Source of the DNA: Linderina pennispora
Lineage: Eukaryota; Kickxellomycota; Kickxellomycetes; Kickxellales; Kickxellaceae
Assembly: GCF_002104995.1 (NCBI RefSeq)
Contig: NW_024468311.1
Location: forward strand, 1-47,489
Direction of reading: 5' to 3'
DNA: 47,489 nt
Shown: piece after piece, positions 1 through 8,842 of the stretch
Numbering within the stretch: the stretch's first letter is position 1
Layout: every line of letters starts with the position of its first letter
The notes under the pieces: generated by a model
Database searches by the model: none
What the model saw: the letters and a program-made list of their open reading frames with translations, nothing else
Told to the model about the DNA's origin: nothing
Translations under genes and position numbers: made by a program

Positions 1-210
1 TCTGCAATAGCTGCTTCCAGGTTGCAAATGGCAGGGTGGGTATTGCGGACATTCTCCAAAAAAAACCCCCCTTCCACTTGATAGTCAACATTGCCACCCA
101 GGAGTCAGGCATATGTTATATATTCATCACATCTGGCAGAGATTCGTGATGCAAGCAATGGGCACGCGTTGGTGGACAATCAGTATCGAGAGCAATGGTG
201 GGCGAAAATA
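1..210. other. left edge, no gene seen
   Basis: No supportable gene is visible here. The stretch holds an A8C6 tract at 58-71 and otherwise unremarkable sequence that becomes the 3' flank of the first LPMO gene. A very similar A8C7 tract occurs in the divergent promoter near 8743. Confidence 0.4.
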
Positions 211-1231
211 CTAGTAAGCCTGCGTATTGGATGGCTGCATGTACGCGGGTGCAGAGGACGTAGGAGCTGCAGGGCCTTGGACTGGGGCTGTGGGAACCAC
301 AGTACCCAGGGGTGTAGTCGCAGGAGCCGAGGCACCTTGGACTGCGGACATGGGGGTTGCAGAGTCCTGAGCTGGAGAAGAAATCGAAGACCTTGGCCGA
401 ACGAAGGGACTGGGGCACCTTGCGATGGCAGAGACTGATCCATTGAACTTTGAGCTGGGGATGGCTGGCCTGGTGAAGCCGGAGCAGTTGAGCCGGTAGC
501 TGGGTTTGGGCTGGTGTAATTACCAGTGGTCCCAGTTCCCGAACCACCACTGGGACCGACAGTGATTTGCTTTGCGCCGCTGTAAAGATCAATTCCTGTA
601 TCGTAGTTGCCGTTGAACTCGGGGATGCTCGGATAGCCTGGATAGTTGGCAATGGTCATCTCCTTTCCGGTGTACGACGACGACGATCCACCCTTGATGG
701 CCACATCAGCGCAGTTCATATAGAACTCGCGGTTTCCCGAAGCATTGACCCAGGACCACGAGAACACAGCCTTGTCGGAGCTCGGCAGATCCTGGGGCAA
801 AGTGAATGTGTAGCTCATAACAGACGCCGTGTTTGTTAGTCCTGAGGGCTTGGATCCAATAAACATGTAGCGCAGCACCTCATGAAGCACAGCAAATGTC
901 TGGCCGCTGTCATACGAGATTGAGAACTGGCCATGTCCCCAGAGTGTGCCGCGATGTTGTCATGGAAGCTGACGGTAACAGACTGACCAGCAGTCCAGGT
1001 TGCCGACGGCGAGCCAAAGGGAGTGGTATACTTGCAGAGCGGTTTCTTTTCGCCTAGCGTCATGGAGCTGATTGGAGCGTTGATGCCGCTATCGGCTGAC
1101 TGGCCAGCAGGAATCGGTGGGCAGTCCTGACCGAACGGCGAGTAGCGTGGGCATGGGAACTTGAGTGATGCGTGGGCCGCAGCGGAAGCAGCAAATACAG
1201 CAGCAGCAGTGACACAGGTAAGGAGCCTCAT
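211..1231 (-). CDS. AA11-like lytic polysaccharide monooxygenase, copy 1 (frameshifted)
   Basis: Probably a secreted copper-dependent polysaccharide monooxygenase, most like AA11 chitin-active enzymes. Residues 1-19 form a signal peptide ending AAA; cleavage would expose His20 (HASLKFPCPRYS), the N-terminal histidine of the copper brace. The second brace region (AAHSG, then GHGQF in the next frame) and the axial-tyrosine motif NREFYMNCADV follow. The frame breaks at the C4 run 937-940: one more base would join the two halves exactly as in the intact paralogue at 2034-3454. A second frame change lies near 375-420, after which a Ser/Thr/Ala/Pro-rich tail runs to a stop at 211-213. The tail looks like an extracellular linker, with no carbohydrate-binding module visible. 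The gene is either a recent pseudogene or carries consensus errors; the second explanation is favoured because the motifs are intact. The family call is fairly firm, the exact AA class less so. Confidence 0.8.
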
Positions 1232-1364
1232 GCTTGCAGGTGGGCGTCAGAAGGATGAACAGAAGGTTGTCGTTAAAAGTGTATGCTATGCACGACCAGC
1301 GTACAAAGGAAAGGATGCGGGAGAGATGGTGACCAACAGGTGTAGACCCTTGGACCACCGCTTG

Positions 1365-1372
1365 CTTTTATG
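1365..1372 (-). promoter_or_regulatory. TATA-like box of LPMO copy 1
   Basis: CATAAAAG on the minus strand, about 135 bp upstream of the start codon at 1231. Placement matches TATA-like boxes seen upstream of other secreted-protein genes in this window. Confidence 0.4.
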
Positions 1373-2033
1373 GACTGAGATGAGCCGTGCTTTGAGCCCA
1401 CAGAGTCGAACGGGAGGCTGCAAAGAGAGCGGGTTCCAGAGCGAATCGGATCCAGCTCCTGCGTGGCGGACAATGTGGGTGATGCTCGCCTTTGCGAATG
1501 TTGGGCTCCATTGCAGCGCCGTTCGCGAATGTGGACAGATCACTCGGCCTCTTTGCAGCAGCTTGCCTGCTCTGCGCTTGGCGTATTGTCCCTTTACCAG
1601 GACGACAGAGAAATGGCGGCGTGGATCCCGAGGAAAATCAAGCGTGATGTAAGGACAATGCCGCTAACTATGCTGACCCTTCACATGCGCCCACCACAAA
1701 GACGCTTTGTTAAAAAAGAGGTAGTGGCAATTAGAATACACCTAGAATAGCCTTATTGCTACCCCTGGAGCAGATTGTGCGTCGGATCCATTGGGAGACT
1801 TGGTATCCGGCGTCTGCAAATCAGCTCCACTGGTGTGGAAACTGGTTCAGCGAGTTGTATTTGGCAGCAGGTGGTCCTTGTAGGTCTATATGGCGTTGGG
1901 CGCAGGGGTCAAGGCTTACCATACCAACTACTCTTTGAACCGCATTCGCTACAACACAATATAGATATAAGCACTGTATTCATAGTAATATTCATCTAAT
2001 GGTGTATATATGCTCGCTGTGCTTTGCCGATCC
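1373..2033. other. intergenic, LPMO copy 1 promoter and LPMO copy 2 3' flank
   Basis: No gene supported. Short open frames here on both strands lack protein-like composition. Confidence 0.4.
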
Positions 2034-3454
2034 CTAAGCCCACCCGCAGGTGACGCTGCCACCAGAGCTCTTGCACTTTGTTCCAGCAGCGCAAGGCACT
2101 TCCGCATTCCACTTTCCGTACAGGCAAACCTTGTAGCCAGAGTTCCCAGAAGTGCACTCCATTGCGCCATGGGTGCATGACCCAGAATCGGCAGTGCCGG
2201 TCTCAACAGCATCAGGGATGGACGGCGCGGAGCTCTGCGGAATCTCGTCATCATCATCCTTAACTGTACCGTTGCTGTCGGGATGGTGTTGTCAGCGGCC
2301 GTGTCATCGCTGGCATTGGCTGCAGTGCCGTCGCTGGTGTCGGCATTCTCTCCAATTTCATCATTTGTGTTTCCCTCCGTACCAGTAGTGCCTGTGGTAT
2401 CGGAATCAGCAGCAGAAGAGCCATCATTGGCAGGCTCATCAGCACCAGCAGCATCATTTTCCTCGGCAGCAGCATCATTTTCCTCGGCAGCAGCATCATT
2501 TTCCTCGGCAGCAGTATCGTTCTTGCCAGTCGTATCATCGCCACCATTGGAAGAGCTGGTCTCATCAGCCGCGGAGTCATCGTCTGCAGGCGAATCGTCG
2601 CTGCCAGGAAGCTTAGACTTGCCACCCTTTTGATTCTTGCTGGAGCTAGTCGTGTCGTCGTCACTGTTGGTAGAATCGCTCTTGCCAACAGCCGAGCCAT
2701 CGTTTGCAGGCAAATCGTCGCTCTCAGGAGCGTCAGATCTGGCACCCCTTTGGCTCTTGCCTGAGCCCTTCGGGGAAATGGTAATCTTGGGAGCGTTCTT
2801 GTACAGCTCAATGCCAGTGTCGTAGTTGCCATTGAACTCCGCCATAGCAGGGTATCCAGGATAATTGACAACGGTCATCTTCTTTCCAGTGTACGACTTG
2901 GACTTTCCGCCCTTGATTGCAATATCGGCGCAGTTCATGTAGAACTCCCGGTTCCCTGATGCGTTGGCCCACGTCCAGGCAAACACCACCTTGTCGGAGC
3001 TTGGCAAGCTAGCCGGCAGCTTGAATGTGTAGCTCATAACCGATGCAGTGTTCGTCAGGCCAGAGGGCTTCGACCCGACAAACATGTACCGCAGAACCTC
3101 GTGGATGACAGCAAATGTCTTTCCGTTATCATAGGAGATCGAGAACTGGCCGTGGCCGCCCGAGTGCGCAGCAATGTTGTCGTGGAACTTTACGGTCACC
3201 GACTGGCCAGCAGTCCAGGTCGCCGACGGCTTGGAAAACGGTGTTGTGTACTTGCAGAATGGCTGCTTTTCTCCCAGCGTCATCGAGCTGATTGGCGCGT
3301 TGATGCTGCTATCGACCGACTGGCCGGATGGAACAGCAGGGCAACCCTCGCCAAAGGGCGAGTAGCGAGGGCACGGGTACTTGAGCGATGCATGGGCGGC
3401 GACGCTCGATGCAAGGGCAAGGAGGGAAGCGATAGAGATGATGGTTGTCTTCAT
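2034..3454 (-). CDS. AA11-like LPMO with acidic repeat linker and C-terminal CBM19-like module
   Basis: Secreted copper oxygenase, paralogue of the gene at 211-1231. The signal peptide is residues 1-20, and His21 (HASLKYPCPRYS) becomes the N-terminus. AAHSGGHGQFSISYD supplies the second histidine region and NREFYMNCADI the axial tyrosine. From about residue 230 a long Asp/Ser/Asn-rich linker includes three identical 7-residue units (EENDAAA). The uninterrupted frame runs to 1949 with an unconvincing basic tail. A one-base shift at the G3 run 2280-2282 instead opens a frame ending at 2034-2036 that encodes a compact six-cysteine module with C-x7-C spacing and GYKVCLYGKWN, resembling fungal chitin-binding CBM19. 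I therefore end the gene there. One missing base would give a secreted oxygenase tethered to chitin. The LPMO call is strong; the CBM19 assignment is by pattern only. Confidence 0.85.
2446..2508 (-). repeat. three perfect 21-bp tandem repeats in LPMO linker
   Basis: Three identical 21-bp copies encode the EENDAAA units of the LPMO linker, and a fourth partial copy follows. Perfect DNA identity suggests recent slippage or unequal exchange, so linker length is probably variable between strains. Confidence 0.9.
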
Positions 3455-3612
3455 GGTTGAGTAACGTAAAGCAGTGATGAATGGAGTTGGTGCACGGGCC
3501 AGCGTGTAATGCTAGGAGTTTGACTAGTGTACAAGTGTGATGTAATGAGGGATGGATGCAAGCAATGCCGACTGATGTGATGCACGATGCTGGGTGGGTG
3601 GGCACCCCGGTC

Positions 3613-3621
3613 TTATATAAG
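3613..3621 (-). promoter_or_regulatory. TATA box of LPMO copy 2
   Basis: TTATATAAG lies about 160 bp upstream of the start codon at 3454. It is a canonical palindromic TATA core. Confidence 0.5.
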
Positions 3622-3953
3622 CCCGCCAGCTACCCATCTTGCCGCAATCTAGGCCAGCAGCGCTAGGGGCTACAAAGGACCCTTTAGCAGTCCCACTATT
3701 AAAAGCGACCACTCATGCCTGCGCGTTGCCAATCACTTGGAATTAATAGACGGAGTGGATCACCATTTCATCACTCCCGACTGCTGCCAAGTGCAGAAAA
3801 CCTATGCCAATCTCTGGGTAACACGCTATTATTAGACACTAGCCAAACCAAATAGGAAATTGCGCATCCATCTTGGCTGGCGTTGAAGCGCGAAAGAGCT
3901 GATCACCGACTCGTATACAGGTGCGCCAAACCCCCGCCTTTTCGATGCAAGTG

Positions 3954-3997
3954 GATAGGTAGATAGGTAGATAGGTAGATAGGTAGATAGGTAGATA
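3954..3997 (+). repeat. octamer microsatellite (ATAGGTAG)n
   Basis: About five uninterrupted copies of an 8-bp unit, ATAGGTAG, in the spacer between LPMO copy 2 and the LPMO relic. Confidence 0.9.
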
Positions 3998-4301
3998 TCC
4001 ACAAGTATCCAATAATAGCTTTTGTGCCAAGCACATGCGCCATGCTGGGAATCCACCCTTCAGGATACCCTCGATTGCGTTCTCAAGAATACTCATTACT
4101 CTCGCTGCAGACCGATCGTCATAGCACTTCTGAAAAATCCTAGTATATCACTGAACGGCTGGATGTGAGGTACCGTGTTACAAACCATGCTGACAAGTCC
4201 CCACATGAGAGGGCTCAAGAGGCAGTGCACAAAAATAACAAGGGCAATCAAGTAAAAAAAAACACCCCTATGGTACCGGAATAAGCAGTGTCGTTGAACA
4301 C

Positions 4302-4665
4302 TCATGGATAGACAGTAATCGTGGTTGCGTTCTGGTAGTACTCCACCCCCGTGTTGAAGTTGCCCATGAACTCGGGAACTGTAGGATATCCAGGGTAATT
4401 GAGGATCGTCATCGCCTTTCCACTAAGAGACGGAGATTCTCCTGTGATGGCAATGTCAGCGCAGTTCTGGTAAAACTCTCGGTTGCCAACGGCATTGACC
4501 CATGTCCATGAGAGAATGGCCGAGTCTAACCCTGGTGCATCAGTAGGCGATTTAAATACGTATTTTATGAAGTCGCTGCAGTCTCAATAGGTGGTGATTG
4601 TTTAGTAGCAGAGATCATTCTTGTTAGCACCTGGTGGATTACAGCAAATATGTTCTCTTAGATGG
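4302..4665 (-). pseudogene. decayed third LPMO copy (C-terminal half only)
   Basis: On the minus strand, from about 4580 to the stop at 4302-4304, the frame encodes clear homology to the C-terminal half of the two intact LPMOs: WTWVNAVGNREFYQNCADIA, then a YPGYPTVPEF segment and an NFNTGVEYY segment. Just upstream, in another frame, FAVIHQVLTRM matches FAVIHEVLRYM of the intact gene, followed by a stop. The N-terminal half (signal peptide, first histidine, His brace) is absent, and upstream sequence to 5360 shows no trace of it. The conserved EFYMN methionine is Gln here. The remnant ends shortly after the catalytic core with no linker. This is a true relic rather than a sequencing artefact, because half the gene is missing. 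Confidence 0.85.
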
Positions 4666-5375
4666 CAAAAATGGTATTTGAGTTAAAAGTGGTGGCAATG
4701 TATTCTAAGTAATAGATAGAGTGTGCCTACGCAAGAAACATTCTGGTAAACGATATTAAACTTAGCGGACAATAGGATACCTACAACTGAGGACTATGTT
4801 TGATTTCACTGGAAATGCATAGATGTGCACAGCTGGAAATGTAGGGCGCTGCCACCTAGCCCCACATCAAATAAGCAAGCAGTGGGTGTGCTTGCAAGGC
4901 GTATCTAGATGCGAACCTTCAGGCCTTAGTATAACGCTGCTTAAGCGTGATAATAATACCCCACGTGTGTTCTGCAGGAGTAGCTTTGAAAAGTCGTTGT
5001 CACATACTGCATAGGTAATATGAGCGTATGATCCAATGCTAGTATCTTGATAGTGATATATGCTCATGTTGTTGCGCGCCAACCACGGCTGTCTCTGATG
5101 TCAATGTGTCAGCTGACTCAGGTGAGGGCAAGCTGGGTGCTAGAAGCCCTGTTGCAGCCTACACAATGTAGGCAGGATCAAGCCTCCAATGAATTGCACA
5201 AACGACCGCATTGACGGTACATCTGCGCAGCTCATCTTTTTTCTCACTTTAAAATTAAAAGTCACTTTTTCAAACATCCACATTTGATCAACACGACGAT
5301 GTGGAATGCCGGTGGTAGAGATAGGAGTATTACAATGTAACTGACTACTATTGGCTGTTTTCATATTGATAAAGT
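4666..5375. other. intergenic, no gene seen
   Basis: I see no convincing coding segment, RNA gene or repeat. Short open frames at 4823-5014 and on the opposite strand have no protein-like composition. Confidence 0.4.
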
Positions 5376-8300
5376 CTATTCAAGGTTGAACACCTCAACA
5401 CCAATGCCTGCAATAAGCATCTTTGTTCCACCATCATGCTCCAAGACGCTCATACATGAGGGGTCAGCGACCTGCGTATATGCCATGTTCTCCATGGAAA
5501 TCTCCAGCGAGTACTCGTTATACTTCCATAATGCCAGACGCTGGTCAGTGGAGACCGAGCAGATCCTGCCTGTACCGACAAATTGAACCTGCTGGACAGA
5601 TGATGAATGGGCAGTAGCATAGGCTTCCGACGAGCTCGTTGGCGTTGTCGTTTGTTGTGACGAAAACTCAAGGCGTGTCAGTGCAACGGCATTATCATCG
5701 CCTCCCGTAGCTACAAACAGGGTACTGCTACTAGCAGAAACCTGCACATCCAGAGTATTGACGCCTGACTGGTGCACACCCTGGCAAACACATAGTGGGT
5801 GCATAGCCACCGCGTTGTGTCTGTCTGTGGCACCTTCAGTGACAAATTCCGTAACATCCCAGACAGTGAGCTGGCCACTCGTTGTGCCTGCAACTAAAAG
5901 TGTCTGGCTGGAGTTCGGTAACTTTGCGTGGCCAGTAGACAAAACACAGTGTGTTCTAGTGTCGGCTGCATTCTCAGCAACACATATGAACTTGTGCTGG
6001 GCAACATCCAGCTGCCACACCTTGACAGCCCCATCCGAATAGACAGCGGCGGCAGTAACATACGATAATGACTGGCTAACGATAGTGATGTCCATGATGC
6101 GCGGATCGCTATCCAATTCACGCACCGGTGCCAACGCCCATTCGACAGCAGATGCAGTGGCCACACTATCACCGCTGAATGCAAGTTTCCAGCAGCGTAA
6201 TTCGGAGCTTGCACCACCAGTAAAAACAAACTGTGAGTCACTCGTGAATGCAACACAGCGGATAGCCGACGAATGACGCTTCATCTCAACAAGGATCGCC
6301 AGGGAATTTCCAGCAATCGAGCAGACTCGCAAGAGTCCGTCCTCGCCACCGACAGCCGCGAGGACACAGCCTCTGACAACAGAAAGGGAAGCGCTGCGGA
6401 TATCGACGGATGACACGCCTTGCACAAGTTGGCTGCAGATGCTTTGACAGATCGGTAATACGTAGCTGAGCAACAACCGGCGCTTGACAAAAGCAACCGC
6501 GATACGCTGAGAATCGATGTGGACCTGCCACAGGTGGCCAGCACCACCGCATACGACAGAGACAAGGGTGTCGCGGGATTTCAGATCAACCACCACTAGG
6601 CGCTTGCGGTAAAAAGTCACGCAGACCAATGCACCATCAGTTCTGATGATTTGCTCAATCCAGCCTGGCGTGATCTTCTCAAACGCAATTCGGCTGGCGA
6701 CCACAGATGACAGCGAATGGCTCGGGCGGTTCTGAAGCGTCCCCGTGTAGAAATTTTGGTGCTTGGCTGCATCACCGCGGCGCACCTGATCGCTTGCTAG
6801 TGTAAAATGTGGAGTGGTAGCATTACCAGTTACAGCTACGCTGAGTTGCTGGAAAACACCGTCTCGCCCGCCGGTACTAATCGTGCATTTACAGTTGGTG
6901 CCAGTGGGTACAATTTGAATGGTCGAGACAGTGAATTTGCCGTGGGCGTGTGGCCAGACAATAGCTGGCTTGAGCATAATTGCAGATAGCAGTTCGCCAC
7001 TAGCGCGCCCGGCAACACTGGAATGAATAATGTCCGGTGGGAGATCGTAAATGAGCAGCATTCCGTTCGTCGTGCCGATAGCAGCCCATCCTGCCCGCTC
7101 GTTGATATCGGCACTGGAGACGTAGACTGAGTCTGGCACATCGAATTGCGCACGCAACGACCATGACTGCTGGATGCTGTCAGTCTGCACGTGGGTCCAG
7201 ATCACGGTATTGTTAGCATCCACCGTGACAAGGTTATATGAGCCAGCATCTAGCGAATTGGTGATGAAGAGCATTCGCACGATGCCGCAGTGCAGTCTTT
7301 CCACATGCACCGTGCATTGCGGCCCAAGCAAGGCGACCGAGCCGTCAGACATTCCAATTGCAATCAGATCGCCTTTCTCGGATTTCGTAGTCATCGAGTA
7401 CCCAGCTAGACGTGGGTCTACAAACAGCGGCACTGGCAGCCACTGACTATTGTCGCAGTCATATTCAAGAACACGCCCTGAGTGAGTTGTGGCGATAACA
7501 GAGTTCCTGTCCGTCAGCGCGAATGCACGGATATGCTCGTTCTTCACACATGCCTGGCCCGCCATGTACGCAGTTGCAGGTGGCAAGCTGATGGCAATAA
7601 GCATATCGTCCGACTCGACAAACCGGCCTTCGACGTTATCCAGTGGCCACACCAACAAAGAGCCGTCACCGCCGCCGCTGGCCACTAGGGTCTGGCTCGG
7701 ATTGGCAGCAAGTGCCCAAACATTCTTTTTGCACTGTCTGCGGCAGCCCACAGGTCTATTGTTTTGCCTGCGGTCCCACACGCGACATGTTCCATCCTCG
7801 GACGCACTGATTAGGTAGCTTTCGAGTATCAGACACTTCCAGACCCGCGCCTGATGGCCGTATATGACAGTGGCGGTCTGGGATGCGGCATCCCAGAGGC
7901 GCACAGACCGGTCATCTGAGACAGAAGCCACGGTCTGCGCAGCTGTACCGAAGCTGACTGAAAAAATAACACCCTCGTGGCCTACAAGACGAGTAGAAAC
8001 AGGGCAGTCTGCTAGGACCGGGCGCACCGGCGACACCCCATGTGATAGTGGCTTCCAGAATAAAACCTGGTTGAAGACAGTGCCAGAAGCGACAATCAGT
8101 GAATCAAGGGCTGTGCCGAAAAAGGCGGCCGCGTAGAGAATGCAGTGTTCGGAGCACTGGGCAAAATGTACTAGCTCACCGGTTCCTGGCTGGTAGACAC
8201 CGACCTGGTTGTGCGCAAATGCTAAAGCCACTAATGGCATGCCATTGTTGTCAGTAACCAAGTGGCCAGCCTTGATCCAGTCTTCAGTATCAAACACACC

Positions 8301-8588
8301 ATCCACCATCAGCTCTGGAGTGCTTGAACAGCCCTGTGCGAAAGCGACATCGACGATAGCCCATGATTTGCCCCCGAACACCAGGATCTGCGAGCGCTCG
8401 CGGTCAGCGATGATGCCATAGATGCGCGCGTAGGGGAAGACCTCGGCAGCAGCAAGACAGCGGCTGGATCGGACATCAAATAGAGTAAGACAGCCGCCGT
8501 TGCTCGCCAAGAGCAGGTCATCGGAGAGAAATTCAAGCGCAGTCACTGGCAAGCGGCGCACTACAGACGATATAGGTTGACGCGACAT
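5376..8588 (-). CDS. WDR6/RTT10-like WD40-repeat protein
   Basis: A 1070-residue WD40 protein with no break, close in length to WDR6 (about 1120) and yeast Rtt10 (about 1010). Family members act with a tRNA 2'-O-methyltransferase (Trm7/FTSJ1) on the anticodon-loop wobble base and have also been linked to endosomal recycling. The N-terminus (VVRRLPVTALEFLSDDLLLA) is characteristic of this family. Typical blades include GHEGVIFSVSF...VRLWD at about residues 195-230 and GHQARVWKCLI...CRVWD just after; degenerate blades continue to the C-terminus, consistent with three propellers. I chose the ATG at 8588 because the 39 residues from an upstream ATG at 8705 precede the conserved N-terminus and resemble translated UTR. 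The gene is divergent from the RTP1-like gene and shares its promoter. Confidence 0.85.
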   Translation of the reverse strand: MSRQPISSVVRRLPVTALEFLSDDLLLASNGGCLTLFDVRSSRCLAAAEVFPYARIYGIIADRERSQILVFGGKSWAIVDVAFAQGCSSTPELMVDGVFDTEDWIKAGHLVTDNNGMPLVALAFAHNQVGVYQPGTGELVHFAQCSEHCILYAAAFFGTALDSLIVASGTVFNQVLFWKPLSHGVSPVRPVLADCPVSTRLVGHEGVIFSVSFGTAAQTVASVSDDRSVRLWDAASQTATVIYGHQARVWKCLILESYLISASEDGTCRVWDRRQNNRPVGCRRQCKKNVWALAANPSQTLVASGGGDGSLLVWPLDNVEGRFVESDDMLIAISLPPATAYMAGQACVKNEHIRAFALTDRNSVIATTHSGRVLEYDCDNSQWLPVPLFVDPRLAGYSMTTKSEKGDLIAIGMSDGSVALLGPQCTVHVERLHCGIVRMLFITNSLDAGSYNLVTVDANNTVIWTHVQTDSIQQSWSLRAQFDVPDSVYVSSADINERAGWAAIGTTNGMLLIYDLPPDIIHSSVAGRASGELLSAIMLKPAIVWPHAHGKFTVSTIQIVPTGTNCKCTISTGGRDGVFQQLSVAVTGNATTPHFTLASDQVRRGDAAKHQNFYTGTLQNRPSHSLSSVVASRIAFEKITPGWIEQIIRTDGALVCVTFYRKRLVVVDLKSRDTLVSVVCGGAGHLWQVHIDSQRIAVAFVKRRLLLSYVLPICQSICSQLVQGVSSVDIRSASLSVVRGCVLAAVGGEDGLLRVCSIAGNSLAILVEMKRHSSAIRCVAFTSDSQFVFTGGASSELRCWKLAFSGDSVATASAVEWALAPVRELDSDPRIMDITIVSQSLSYVTAAAVYSDGAVKVWQLDVAQHKFICVAENAADTRTHCVLSTGHAKLPNSSQTLLVAGTTSGQLTVWDVTEFVTEGATDRHNAVAMHPLCVCQGVHQSGVNTLDVQVSASSSTLFVATGGDDNAVALTRLEFSSQQTTTPTSSSEAYATAHSSSVQQVQFVGTGRICSVSTDQRLALWKYNEYSLEISMENMAYTQVADPSCMSVLEHDGGTKMLIAGIGVEVFNLE

Positions 8589-8842
8589 CTGCTGTATCGA
8601 AATGAGCAAGTAAAAAGGAATGGAGAAGAAAAGAAAAGAAAAAGGCAGAGCATCTGCGATCGAGAAGGCAAGAACGAGTGCTTTTACTGCCAGATCAGGA
8701 ATCATCAGATCACCTCGAGGTTTTGGCAGCTGGAGCTGCGTGAAAAAAAACCCCCCCTATCAACCTGACAAATACGAAGACAGTGCTCAGTGTTTTAGTT
8801 TGCTTTTCACAAGACTACGATAGGAAAATTGCTGCAACAAAA
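8589..8842. promoter_or_regulatory. shared divergent promoter region
   Basis: 254 bp separate the start codons of the WDR6-like (minus) and RTP1-like (plus) genes, so both must be driven from here. It contains an A8C7 tract at 8743-8757 and an A/G-rich stretch at 8610-8660. No TATA box is obvious, as expected for housekeeping genes. Confidence 0.6.
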
